A stretch of 64,000 nucleotides of DNA, taken from positions 124,001-188,000 of the forward strand of contig JANPZV010000004.1 of NCBI GenBank assembly GCA_024707365.1, written 5' to 3'. Below the pieces are notes generated by a model. The model ran no database searches. It had not been told where the DNA came from and saw only the letters and a program-made list of their open reading frames with translations. The DNA comes from Terricaulis sp. (GTDB lineage: Bacteria > Pseudomonadota > Alphaproteobacteria > Caulobacterales > Aquidulcibacteraceae). Shown in pieces: positions 1-8,789 of this stretch (position 1 is its first letter; each line of letters begins with the position of its first letter). A program made the position numbers and the translations under genes.

Positions 1-317
1 TCACCCGCGATCCGAATTTCAAAGCCGAAGGCGCGCGCGTCTATACCGATCTTGCCGCCGCCATCGCCGCTGCGCGCGCGATGGCGCAGCAGGGCGGCGC
101 TGAGGAGGTCTGCATCATTGGCGGCGCGCAATTGTATGAAGCGACGCTGCCGCTTGCGGATCGCATCATCCTTACCGAAGTAAACCTCGCGCCCGAAGGC
201 GATGCGCGGCTTGCGCTCGATCTCAGCGATTGGGCCGAGATGAGCGCAGAGCACGCGCCGCGCGGGGAGAAGGACGACGCGGATTTCACGATCCGCGTGC
301 TGCATCGCAACAAATAG
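1..317 (+). CDS. folA: Dihydrofolate reductase, C-terminal part (5' end outside window)
   Basis: About 104 residues are readable from base 3 in one open frame to a TAG stop. DHFR reduces dihydrofolate to tetrahydrofolate with NADPH in the cytoplasm. The segment CIIGGAQLYEATLPLADRI matches the DHFR region around the NADPH-binding glycine pair (IGG-x3-Y), followed by the typical LTEV strand and the C-terminal beta strands. Only the last two thirds of the protein lie in the window, so the start and the N-terminal catalytic residues cannot be seen. thyA often lies upstream of folA, but that DNA is not included. Confidence 0.9.
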   Translation, partial: TRDPNFKAEGARVYTDLAAAIAAARAMAQQGGAEEVCIIGGAQLYEATLPLADRIILTEVNLAPEGDARLALDLSDWAEMSAEHAPRGEKDDADFTIRVLHRNK

Positions 318-371
318 CGCATCACCCAAGGGTATGATTTACGCGCCCGCGCGTGGCGCTAAGCTCAGCCC

Positions 372-1283
372 ATGGACATCGAAATTCTCTGCGAAGGGCT
401 CGGCTTTCCCGAAGGCCCCGTCATCATGCCGGATGGCTCTGTCATCCTCGTGGAAATTCAGCGCAAAACGCTAACGCGCGTGTGGAACGGCAAGCGCGAA
501 ACCATCGCTGAAATCCCAGGCGGCCCCAATGGCGCCGCGCTCGGCCCCGATGGCGCGATCTACATCACCAATAATGGCGGCTTTGAATATCACGATATCG
601 GCGGGCTGCTCATTCCCGGCCACGCGCCGCCCGATTACGATACGGGCCGGCTTGAGCGCGTTGATCTCAACACCGGCAAAATCGAGCGGCTTTATGATGC
701 AATCGACGGCCAACGCCTCTCAGGCCCCAATGATCTTGTGTTCGATAAAGCCGGCGCGATCTGGTTCAGCGATCTTGGCAAAACCTATCCGCGCAGCCTT
801 GAGCGCGGCGGCCTGTATTACGCCAAGCCCGATGGCTCGCTGCTGCGTGAAATCGCCATCGGCGGCACGGGGCTCAACGGCGTCGGCCTCTCTCCGGATG
901 AAAGCGTCGTCTACGCCGCCGAAACCGAAACCGGAAAGCTCTGGGCGTTTGATGTGACGGGCGAAGGGCAAGTCGCCCCCGGCGGGCTCGGCGCCATTGG
1001 CCGGCATGTGTTCACCTATCCGGGGCATGTCTATTTCGACAGCCTCGCCATGCAGGCCGATGGCGCAGCGTGCGTCGCCACCATTCTCAATGGCGGTGTC
1101 AGCATCATCCAACCTGACGGCCAATTCAGCCATATCCCGCTGCCCGATCCGCTGGTCACGAACATCTGTTTCGGCGGCGCCGATATGCGCGACGCCTATG
1201 TGACGCTTTCTGGAACCGGCAAGCTGGCGAAGCTGCGCTGGCCCACGCCCGGCAAGCGGCTCAATTTCAATCCGTATCCGTGA
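372..1283 (+). CDS. SMP-30/gluconolactonase/LRE-family protein
   Basis: 303 aa beta-propeller of the SMP-30/regucalcin family, whose members hydrolyse sugar lactones using one bound divalent metal. The expected metal ligands appear as a Glu in GFPEGPV (about residue 14), an Asn in SGPNDLVF (about 118) and an Asp in GVGLSPDES (about 178). Propeller repeats such as PDGAIYITNNGG are visible. There is no signal peptide, so it is probably cytoplasmic. The gene stands alone, 54 bp after folA and 70 bp before pyruvate kinase. The family call is firm; the natural lactone is unknown. Confidence 0.85.
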   Translation: MDIEILCEGLGFPEGPVIMPDGSVILVEIQRKTLTRVWNGKRETIAEIPGGPNGAALGPDGAIYITNNGGFEYHDIGGLLIPGHAPPDYDTGRLERVDLNTGKIERLYDAIDGQRLSGPNDLVFDKAGAIWFSDLGKTYPRSLERGGLYYAKPDGSLLREIAIGGTGLNGVGLSPDESVVYAAETETGKLWAFDVTGEGQVAPGGLGAIGRHVFTYPGHVYFDSLAMQADGAACVATILNGGVSIIQPDGQFSHIPLPDPLVTNICFGGADMRDAYVTLSGTGKLAKLRWPTPGKRLNFNPYP

Positions 1284-1353
1284 TAAGCTCTAACATGCTG
1301 GACATCCGCCCCCGCGCGCATTGAATGGCGCCGTAAGGGGAGATTCTCGCACG

Positions 1354-2766
1354 ATGCGCGCACGCGATTGTAAAATCGTCGCCACCATGGGCCCGGCGTC
1401 CGATCCGCCGGAACGGCTGGCGATGCTGATCCAGGCTGGGGTGGATTGCTTCCGGCTCAATTTCAGCCACGGCGCCAAGGAAGATCACGCCCGCCGCATG
1501 GCCGCGATCCGTGAGGCGGAGGCAAAAGCCGGCGCGCATGTCGGCGTATTCGCCGATCTGCAGGGGCCGAAAATCCGCGTCGGCGCGTTCGAGGGCGGGG
1601 AGATCAAGCTCCGCTATAACGAGATCGTCACGCTGGAAGCCTCCACCGAGCCCGGCGGGCCTGGCCTCATCCGCCTGCCGCACCCGGAGATCGTGCAGGC
1701 GCTGGAGGAGGGCGATATCCTCAAGCTGGATGACGGCAAATTGCAGATCACCGTCACCGAGGTGGGCCGCACGCAGCTGAAAGCGCGCGTCGATTTTGGC
1801 GGCGTGCTGAAAAACCAGAAGGGCCTCAACGTGCCCACGCGCCGCATCCCGATCTCGGCGCTGACGGAGAAGGATCGCGAGGATCTCGTCTACGCGCTCG
1901 ATCTTGGCGTCGATTACATCGCGCTTTCTTTCGTGCAGCACCCGGAAGATGTGCGCGAGGCGCGCGGCCTGATCGGCGATCGCGCCGGCATCATCTCGAA
2001 AATCGAAAAGCCCAGCGCGCTGCAACAGATCGATGAGATCGTGGACTTGTCAGATGCGGTCATGGTTGCGCGTGGCGATTTGGGCGTTGAGCTGCCGCCT
2101 GAGCTTGTGCCGATCGCCCAGCGCCAGATCATCCGCGCCGCGCGCGCGGCGGGCAAGCCGGTCATCGTCGCCACGCACATGCTGGAAAGCATGGTCGATG
2201 CGCCCACGCCCACGCGCGCGGAAGCCTCCGATGTGGCCACGGCCGTCTATCAGGGCGCGGATGCGGTGATGCTCAGCGCCGAAAGCGCCGTGGGCCGGCA
2301 TCCGCAAAGCGCGGTGGCGATCATGGACCGCATCATCCGCGCGGTGGAAAGCGATGAGGAATATTGGGCCGGCCTGCCGCGTGACATGACGCCCCCGCAA
2401 GCCACCACCGCCGACGCGATCGCGCTTTCGGCGCGCCACATCGCCGATACGATCGGCTGTTCCACCATCGTGGCCTTCACCGCCACCGGCTCATCGGCCA
2501 TCCGCGTCGCGCGCGAGCGCCTGCGTTGCGGCGTCATCGGCCTCACGCCCATGACGGAAACCGCGCGCCGGCTCAGCCTTGTCTGGGGCGTGCGCGCGAA
2601 GGTGACGGAGGATGTGGCCAACGTCGAGGATATGGTGGAAAAAGCCGACGCCGCCGTGCGCGAACTCGGCGTGGCCGAAGCCGGCGACCGCGTCGCCATC
2701 ATCGCCGGCATCCCGTTCGGGCGTGCGGGCAAGACGAACATGATCCGCGTGCTCAAGCTGGAATAG
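1354..2766 (+). CDS. pyk: Pyruvate kinase
   Basis: 470 aa cytoplasmic enzyme converting phosphoenolpyruvate and ADP to pyruvate and ATP in the last step of glycolysis. Motifs in order: LNFSHG near residue 30, FADLQGPKIRVG near 70, the catalytic Lys in IISKIEKPS, and the signature MVARGDLGVELP around 230, then HMLESM and TRAEASDVA. The length is normal for the family. The frame is open from a TTG at 1321, but ATG 1354 is chosen because AGGGGAGA lies about 12 bases upstream and the conserved N-terminus (DCKIVATMGPAS) begins directly after it. The frame is unbroken, unlike many neighbours. Confidence 0.96.
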   Translation: MRARDCKIVATMGPASDPPERLAMLIQAGVDCFRLNFSHGAKEDHARRMAAIREAEAKAGAHVGVFADLQGPKIRVGAFEGGEIKLRYNEIVTLEASTEPGGPGLIRLPHPEIVQALEEGDILKLDDGKLQITVTEVGRTQLKARVDFGGVLKNQKGLNVPTRRIPISALTEKDREDLVYALDLGVDYIALSFVQHPEDVREARGLIGDRAGIISKIEKPSALQQIDEIVDLSDAVMVARGDLGVELPPELVPIAQRQIIRAARAAGKPVIVATHMLESMVDAPTPTRAEASDVATAVYQGADAVMLSAESAVGRHPQSAVAIMDRIIRAVESDEEYWAGLPRDMTPPQATTADAIALSARHIADTIGCSTIVAFTATGSSAIRVARERLRCGVIGLTPMTETARRLSLVWGVRAKVTEDVANVEDMVEKADAAVRELGVAEAGDRVAIIAGIPFGRAGKTNMIRVLKLE

Positions 2767-2771
2767 GGCGC

Positions 2772-3840
2772 TCAGACCACTCTGATGCTTGGCGCCGGCT
2801 TGCCGAGCCGCGCCACGTTCGCCAGCGCCGCCGCCGCGATCGCGCGGAAGCGTTCGCTCAGCTTATGCTCCGGCGCGCTCGCCACCAGCGGCGCGCGCCT
2901 GCGTCTGCGCTTTGGCGCAAAGCCACCTCGATCGGCAGTTCGCCCAAAAACGGCGTGCCCGCTTCCTCGGCCACGCGTCTTGCGCCGCCTTCGCCGAAAA
3001 TGTGCGTGCGCGCGCCGCTCGCATCCTCGAAATAGGCCATGTTCTCGATCACGCCCAAAACCGGCGTGTGGGTTTTCTCAAACATGGCGATGCCGCGTCG
3101 CACGTCTGCCAGCGCCATTTCCTGCGGCGTGGAAACGATCACCGCGCCCGCCAGCGCCGCGCGCTGGGCCAGCGTCACCTGCACATCGCCCGTGCCCGGC
3201 GGCAGATCCAGCACCAGCACGTCGAGATCGCCCCAGGCCACCTCATCCAGCATCTGCCGCACCGCGCTTGTCGCCATCGCGCCGCGCCAGATCATCGCCT
3301 GGCTCGGATCGACCAGATAGCCCACGCTCATGGTTTTCAGCCCATGCGCCTCAAGCGGGTTGAGCGATTTATCCGGGTTCATCTGCGGCTTGCGGCCGGC
3401 CACGCCCAGCAGCGTCGGCGCGGAGGGGCCATAAACGTCAAGATCAAGCAGCCCCGTATTCATCCCCAATGAGGCGAATGCACAGGCGAGGTTCACCGCC
3501 ACGGTGGACTTGCCCACGCCCCCTTGGCGCTCGCCACCGCGATCACATGCTTTACCGCACCGATGCCGGCTTTCGCCGCTTCATGCGCGGTGAGCACGGC
3601 GGTCACGCCCGCCACGCCCGGCGCGCTTTTCGCCGCCGCTTCGGCCTTTTCACGCAGCGCGACATATTGCGCGGCCGCATGCGCCGGCGCCTCGATGGTG
3701 AACGAGACCTTGCCGTCCTCGCGCACGTTTAGCCCCGAAATGCGCCCAGACGTGAACAAACCCTTGCCGCTCAAAGGGTCATTTATCGCATCGAGGCGCT
3801 TTTCTATCTGTTCCTGCGTCAGCGCCAACTGGTTGTTCAT
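2772..3840 (-). CDS. mrp: Mrp/NBP35-type P-loop ATPase, Fe-S cluster carrier (two frameshifts in this sequence)
   Basis: Iron-sulfur cluster carrier/scaffold ATPase of the ApbC/Mrp family, about 355 aa when rejoined. It starts at 3840 with a MIP18-type N-terminal domain (about residues 1-95), then the deviant Walker A motif GGVGKST, then the ATPase core (LPPGTGDVQVTLAQ, VIVSTPQEMALADVRRG). The frame breaks inside Walker A: the run at 3519-3523 has five C (five G on the coding strand) where GGVGKS needs six. A second break at the CG-run near 2889-2898 (two extra bases) scrambles the last 45 residues. The corrected C-terminus ends PAPSIRVV at the stop at 2772. It is convergent with pyk. Confidence 0.9.
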
Positions 3841-3958
3841 GCTTGATCCTTTAGCACATGAGCCACATATCGGCGCGCGTGGGGGCTTCGCAAGCCGCCC
3901 GGCTCAGCCGCCAGAATTGGCGCGCGCAACCTCCAGAACCGGCGGGGAAACGAAGCGA

Positions 3959-5074
3959 ATGCCTTGGAATGACCAATCGGGCGGCGGCGGCCAAAGCGGC
4001 GGCCAGGGGCCCTGGGGCTCCGGCCCGCGCCGGCCATGGGGCCAACCTCCGCGCCAGCCGCAGGGGCCGCAAGGGCCCGATCTCGACGATATGCTGCGCC
4101 AATTCCGTGACCGCATGGGCATGGGCGGCGGCGGCGGGGCAGGCTCGGGCGGCCGCAGCGGGCGTCCGTTTCCGTGGCCGCTTCTGGCGGTGGTTTTGTT
4201 CGGCGGCTGGCTGCTGAGCGGGCTCTACACCGTTGACGAAGGCGAGCGCGTGGTTGTCACGCGGCTGGGCGATTACAACCGCACCACAGGCCCTGGCATC
4301 CATTGGCGCGCGCCCGCGCCTTTCGAGGCGGGCCAGAAGGTCAACGTCACCGGCCAGCGCACCGATGAGATCGGCTTCACCACGGTGAACCGCCAAACCC
4401 GCGACAACCCTGACGAAAGCCTGATGATCACCGGCGACCGCAACATCGTCGAGGTCCATTTCCGCGTGGTCTACAATATCGAAGATGTCGAAGACTTTGT
4501 CTTCAACGTGCGCAATCCGGTCAACAATCCCAACACCGGCGAGCTTGGCGCGGTGCGTCAGGTGGCTGAAAGCGCGATGCGCGAAGTGATCGGCCAGCGC
4601 CAGCTTGAGCAGATCATCACCACCGATCGCGCCGCTGTCGAACAATCGGTTGAAGAGCTTACCCAGGCCACGCTCAACGATTATCAATCGGGCGTGCGCG
4701 TGTTGCAGGTTGAGTTGCTGCGCGCCGCAGCGCCCGGCGCGGTGATCGAAGCGTTCAACGATGTCGTCAACGCCGGCCAGGACGCTGAAACCCTCACCAA
4801 CAACGCCCAGCGCGATACCGCCCGCATCGTCAGCGAAGCGGAAGCCTATCGTGAGCAAGTGGTGCGCGAAGCCACTGGTGAAGCCGAGCGTTTCACAGCG
4901 GTCTACGACGAATATCGCCAGGCCCCGCAAGTCACGCGCGATCGCATCTACACCGAGACGATGGAAAACGTGTATCGCCGCGGCAATCTGATCATTCTCG
5001 ATCAGCGTGGCGGCGCGGTGCCCTATCTGCCGCTCGACGGGCTTGTTCGCCGCCAGCCGGAGGCTCAGCGCTGA
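3959..5074 (+). CDS. hflK: HflK, SPFH-domain subunit of the FtsH-modulating HflKC complex
   Basis: 371 aa membrane protein that forms the periplasm-facing HflKC cage around the FtsH protease. The N-terminal 65 residues are Gly/Pro/Gln-rich and cytoplasmic. One transmembrane helix follows (FPWPLLAVVLFGGWLLSGLY, about residues 64-84), then the SPFH domain beginning VDEGERVVVTRLGDY, and a coiled Glu/Ala/Arg-rich stalk near 280-330. The frame stays open far upstream; ATG 3959 is chosen because the family N-terminus MPWNDQSGGGG begins there. Its TGA overlaps the hflC ATG by one base, so the two are translationally coupled. degP lies nearby on the same strand. Confidence 0.95.
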   Translation: MPWNDQSGGGGQSGGQGPWGSGPRRPWGQPPRQPQGPQGPDLDDMLRQFRDRMGMGGGGGAGSGGRSGRPFPWPLLAVVLFGGWLLSGLYTVDEGERVVVTRLGDYNRTTGPGIHWRAPAPFEAGQKVNVTGQRTDEIGFTTVNRQTRDNPDESLMITGDRNIVEVHFRVVYNIEDVEDFVFNVRNPVNNPNTGELGAVRQVAESAMREVIGQRQLEQIITTDRAAVEQSVEELTQATLNDYQSGVRVLQVELLRAAAPGAVIEAFNDVVNAGQDAETLTNNAQRDTARIVSEAEAYREQVVREATGEAERFTAVYDEYRQAPQVTRDRIYTETMENVYRRGNLIILDQRGGAVPYLPLDGLVRRQPEAQR

Positions 5075-5922
5075 TGCAACGCAATCTTCTCATCATCGCG
5101 GGCGCCGCCTTCTTCGTGCTGATCCTGATCGGCCAGTCGATGTTCATCGTCCGCCAGGATCGCCAAGCCATCGTGCTTCGTTTTGGCGAATACGTCCGCA
5201 CCATCAACGCCCCTGGCGAGGATGAGCCGGGCCTCTATTTCAAGATGCCCTTCGTCGAAAGCGTGGTGATCTATGATCGCCGCAATCTCGGCATCACGCT
5301 GGGCGGGCAGGCTTATGTCGCTTCCGATCAGGAGCGCCTGATCGTGGACGCCATGGTGCGCTGGCAGATCGCCGATGCGCGCCGCTTCTATCAAAGCGCC
5401 TTCACCGAGCAGGGCGGGGCCGATCGGCTTGAGGTCTTTACCGAAGCGGCCATGCGCCGCGCGCTGGGCGCGGCCACCTCGAACGACATCATCTCCGGCC
5501 GCCGCGCCGCTTTGATGCAGGCGATCGAGGAAGATCTCAACCGCTCGGCCGCCACCGAGCTTGGCGTGCGCGTCGTTGACGTGCGCATCCGCCAAGCCGA
5601 TCTGCCGGACGAAACCCGCGAGCGCGTCTATGAGCGCATGCGCTCGGAGCGCCAGCAGGTCGCCGGCCGCATCCGCGCCGAAGGCGAACGCGACGCCACC
5701 ATCATCCGCGCCACCGCCCAAGAGCAGGCCGCGCGCCTGCGCGGGGAGGGCGACGCCGAACGCGCCCGCATCTTCGCCCGCGCTTATGGCCGGGACGCGG
5801 AATTCGCCGCCTTCTATCGCTCCATGCGCGCTTATGATGTCGCCATCGACGCCAACACCCCGATCGTGGTGCCGCCCGATAGCGATTTCTTCCGCTACAT
5901 GCAGCGCCGCCGGGCGCAATAG
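5074..5922 (+). CDS. hflC: HflC, partner SPFH protein of HflK
   Basis: 282 aa, second subunit of the HflKC complex that restrains FtsH. An N-terminal signal-anchor helix (LLIIAGAAFFVLILIGQSMFI, split here only for reference) occupies residues 3-23. It is followed by the SPFH domain (VRQDRQAIVLRFGEYVRT) and an alanine/arginine-rich helical region near 180-240 containing ERQQVAGRIRAEGERDA, typical of HflC. The start codon overlaps the hflK stop in TGATG, confirming the operon. The frame is intact. Confidence 0.95.
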   Translation: MQRNLLIIAGAAFFVLILIGQSMFIVRQDRQAIVLRFGEYVRTINAPGEDEPGLYFKMPFVESVVIYDRRNLGITLGGQAYVASDQERLIVDAMVRWQIADARRFYQSAFTEQGGADRLEVFTEAAMRRALGAATSNDIISGRRAALMQAIEEDLNRSAATELGVRVVDVRIRQADLPDETRERVYERMRSERQQVAGRIRAEGERDATIIRATAQEQAARLRGEGDAERARIFARAYGRDAEFAAFYRSMRAYDVAIDANTPIVVPPDSDFFRYMQRRRAQ

Positions 5923-5957
5923 CTGGCGGCCGAGGGCGCGCGAAGTAAGCTGCGCGC

Positions 5958-6389
5958 ATGCGAGTCGTCTTGGACACCGACGTCGTCGTGCGTGCGCTGC
6001 GGAGCCCGCAGAGCGCATCCGCCGCACTGATCAGGGCGGCGCGCACGCGGCGCGTGACCTTACTCGCCAGCCTTGCCAACGTGCTTGAATATGAAGCTGT
6101 GCTGGGCCGTCCTCAGATCGTCGCCGGCACGCCGTTTACGCCGGAGCAAGGCGCGCGCTATGCGCGGGCGGTGGCGGCGCTCTGCGATCCGGTGATCATC
6201 GACCGGCGCTGGCGGCCGCGCCTTAAGGATCCCGGCGACGAGCACATCCTGGAAGCGGCGCTCAATGGCCGTGCTGACGCTCTCGTGACCTTTAACCGCC
6301 GTGACTTTGCGGGCGCTGCCGAACTCGGTTTGAGGTTGGCGCTGCCCCGTGATATTCTGATGGAATTGGAGGATGACGATGGCCGATGA
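5958..6389 (+). CDS. PIN-domain toxin, COG1569-type
   Basis: 143 aa putative ribonuclease toxin. The N-terminus MRVVLDTDVVVRAL carries the first catalytic Asp pair of PIN domains. A conserved Glu lies in NVLEYEAVLGRP, and acidic residues in LKDPGDEHILEAAL and VTFNRRDF complete the metal-binding pocket, so it looks catalytically competent. PIN toxins cleave RNA. The downstream small gene overlaps its 3' end and is the presumed antitoxin, giving the toxin-first order. It lies 35 bp after hflC on the same strand and could be partly co-transcribed with it. Confidence 0.8.
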   Translation: MRVVLDTDVVVRALRSPQSASAALIRAARTRRVTLLASLANVLEYEAVLGRPQIVAGTPFTPEQGARYARAVAALCDPVIIDRRWRPRLKDPGDEHILEAALNGRADALVTFNRRDFAGAAELGLRLALPRDILMELEDDDGR

Positions 6390-6627
6390 CGCCGCCATCC
6401 ATGTGCGCAAGGAACTGGGCGAGGCGCTTGCGGCCGAGGCCGCGCGCGCGGGCGTGAGCGTGGAGGCGCTCGCGGAGGAAGCGATTGCGCGTCATCTCGA
6501 AGCCCGCAAGACGCTGGCGCACTTCGCCGCGCTGAAGGCCAATGCCGATCTTGACCTGTTGGACCGCGTGCTCTCGCGCCAGGGCGGAGAAGCGCCGGCG
6601 GAAGACGACCGCGTCCCTGCGCGCTGA
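6379..6627 (+). CDS. Probable antitoxin of the PIN-domain pair
   Basis: 82 aa acidic/alanine-rich helical protein ([20 protein letters not shown], then LAEEAIARHLEARKTLAHFA) resembling short ribbon-helix-helix antitoxins. There are two in-frame ATGs at 6373 and 6379. GGAGG at 6368-6372 touches the first but sits six bases before the second, so 6379 is preferred. It overlaps the toxin stop (6387-6389), so synthesis is coupled. It would neutralise the toxin and autorepress the pair; DNA binding is inferred from family habit, not seen directly. Confidence 0.65.
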   Translation: MADDAAIHVRKELGEALAAEAARAGVSVEALAEEAIARHLEARKTLAHFAALKANADLDLLDRVLSRQGGEAPAEDDRVPAR

Positions 6628-6638
6628 CGCAAAGCTCA

Positions 6639-8059
6639 ATGTCCCCTCCGAAAACCTCGTTTCTCGGGCTTCTCGCCGCCTTCGCGCTGATCGCGCTTTT
6701 TGCCGCGCCTGCGGGCGCCCAGGTGCGCCACGCATCGGAAGGCTATGCCGATCTGGTGGAGCGGCTTTCGCCCGCTGTTGTGAACATCGCCACCCGCCAG
6801 CGCGTCGCAGGCATGACGGACATGCCGCAATTGCCGCGCGGCGGCGCGGGCCAGGGGCAGGCGGAAGCCGCCGTCACCTCGCTCGGCTCGGGCTTCATCA
6901 TCTCGGCCAATGGGGTCGTCGTCACCAACAACCACGTGATCGAAGCCGCCGATGCGATCGAGGTGATCTTGCAGAACGGCCAGCGCTTTGAAGCCGCCGT
7001 CGTCGGCCGCGATCCGGCCACCGACATCGCGGTGCTGCGCATCGCGCCCGCCGCGCCGCTGCCGTTCGTCAATCTCGGCGATAGCGACACCGCGCGCGTC
7101 GGCGATATCGTGCTCGCCATCGGCAATCCGTTCGGGCTTGGCGGCTCGCTTTCAGTGGGCGTGGTTTCGGCGCGCAACCGCAATATCGAAGCGGGCCGCT
7201 ACGATGATTTCATCCAGACGGACGCCGCGATCAATCGCGGCAATTCCGGCGGGCCGCTGTTTGACATGAGCGGCGATGTGATCGGGGTGAACACCGCGAT
7301 CCTCTCGCCCACAGGCAGTTCCGTCGGCATCGGCTTCGCCACGCCGACATCCATCGTGCGCCCGGTGGTGGATCAATTGCTGCGCTTTGGCGAAATCCGT
7401 CGCGGCTGGCTTGGCGTGCGCCTCGCCAATGTCACTGCGGAGATCGCGTCCCGTTCCGGCTGGCGCGGGGCGGGCGGGGCCGTCATCACCCGCGTCACCC
7501 CTGGCGGCCCGGCTGAGCGCGCGGGCCTGCGCGCCGGCGATGTGGTGATCCGTTTCGCTGGCCGCGAGGTCGCCGACAGCCGCGCGCTCACGCGCATGGT
7601 GGGCGAAAGCGTGGTGGGCGAGGCGGTGGCCGTCGAGATCATGCGCAACGGCCGCCAATTGAACATCGCAGCGAATATCGAGCGGCTGATCGAGGCCGAA
7701 GGCGGCGCCCGCATCGCCAGCGGCGGCACGGCCGAGCATTTCCGCCGTGACGATGGCGGCCCGCGCTCAGGACGCATCTTCGGCATCGCGCTTTCAGAAC
7801 TCGATCCCAGCCTGCGCGAAGAATTCCAGATCGAGCCGAGCGTGCGCGGGCTTGTCGTGCTGAATGTCGATGTCGGCGCGGCCAATGGCGCGGTGCTGCG
7901 CGCGGGCGACGTGATCGAGGCGATGGGCTTTGAGCGCGTGGACACAATCGCCGGCGCGCGCGATGTCGCCGGCCGCGCCGCGATCGGGAAAGCGCCATCG
8001 TCATCCGTATTCTGCGCGACGGCGCTGTCACGTATCGGCGCTTGCTGGCGCGCTCTTAG
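6639..8059 (+). CDS. degP: DegP/HtrA-type periplasmic serine protease (frameshift near C-terminus)
   Basis: About 473 aa protease/chaperone exported to the periplasm. The signal peptide covers residues 1-27 (LLAAFALIALFAAPAGA). The catalytic triad is visible: His in TNNHVIEA, Asp in DPATDIAVLRI, Ser in NRGNSGGPLFD. Two PDZ domains follow (GGPAERAGLRAGDVVI near 280; GRIFGIALSELDPS onward near 380). As written, the frame ends at 8066 with an unlikely tail. A one-base loss around 7976 would restore RDRESAIVIRILRDG and a stop at 8057-8059, which fits the second PDZ domain. It follows hflKC, a common quality-control neighbourhood. Confidence 0.9.
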
Positions 8060-8159
8060 GGATTAGGGGTTAGGGATTAGGGATTGGGGGCATGCGCGCA
8101 ATGCAACCCGGTTTCTCCCTAACCCCTAACCCCTAACCCCTAATCCCCAATCAATCCCC
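8057..8159. repeat. G-rich telomere-like inverted repeat between convergent genes
   Basis: The left arm (8057-8090) is built of TTAGGG, ATTAGGGG and ATTAGGG units. The right arm (8118-8159) is the complementary array of CCCTAA and CCCCTAA units, separated by about 27 bases. RNA from either strand would fold into a long hairpin, and the single strands contain at least four runs of three or more G, so a G-quadruplex is possible. The arms contain the degP stop (left) and the HAD-phosphatase stop (right), so it probably acts as a bidirectional terminator. Confidence 0.8.
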
Positions 8160-8789
8160 GCACGTCATCCAACGAACGCACCACCAGCGCTTTCGCGCGC
8201 ATTTCATCATCCGCCGCCAGCAGATCGGGGATCATCACCGTGACGCACCCTGCCGCATGCGCCGAACGCACGCCCGCATGGCTATCTTCCAGCGCCAGCA
8301 CGTCCATCGGCGCAAGCCCAAGCGCGGCGCTGGCTTTGAGGTAAGGCTCAGGATCGGGCTTGCCGTTCACGACATCATCGCGCGTCACCACGTTATGAAA
8401 CCGCGCGCCCAGCTTATGCGCCTTAAAATGCCGTTCCACCCAAGGCCGGCGCGAGGAGGTGGCCAGCGCAAACGGCGTGCGCGCTTCATCCAGCGCGCCC
8501 ATCAGCTCCAAAACGCCCGTTTTCAGCGGCGCCGCGCGCGCTCGCCCACATAGGCGCGGGTGGCTTCGATGAAGCGATCAAGCGGAAAATCCGCGCCGTA
8601 ATAGGAAAGCAGTTGCGCATCATTGGCTTCGCGGTGATTGCCCACCAGCGCAAGAAACTGCGCCTCGCTCATGCTGAGGCCAAACTGGCCAATCGCGGCG
8701 AAATGCGCTTCGCGCACCAGGGCTTCTGAATCAATCAGCGTGCCGTCGAGATCAAACACGACGCCCTTGGGGCGGCGGGGCAAAGTCAT
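8140..8789 (-). CDS. HAD-superfamily (subfamily IA) phosphatase, frameshifted
   Basis: About 216 aa hydrolase resembling beta-phosphoglucomutase/phosphoglycolate phosphatase-like enzymes. Motif I, FDLDGTLIDSE, with the nucleophilic Asp, is near residue 13. Motif II is ALATSSRRPWVE, motif III the Lys in VNGKPDPEPYL, and motif IV LALEDSHAGVRSA. The reading frame breaks in the CG-run around 8530-8541, where two bases appear extra; rejoining gives GERAAPLKTGVLELMG. The start at 8789 lies inside the upstream lipoprotein gene (overlap of about 38 bp). The last codons (GLIGD, stop) are encoded by the G-rich repeat array itself. The substrate is unknown. Confidence 0.82.

Noticed and set aside
8057-8159. 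True telomere or replicon end because of TTAGGG units
   Set aside because: Genes continue without interruption on both sides and the array is a short inverted repeat, not a terminal tract.
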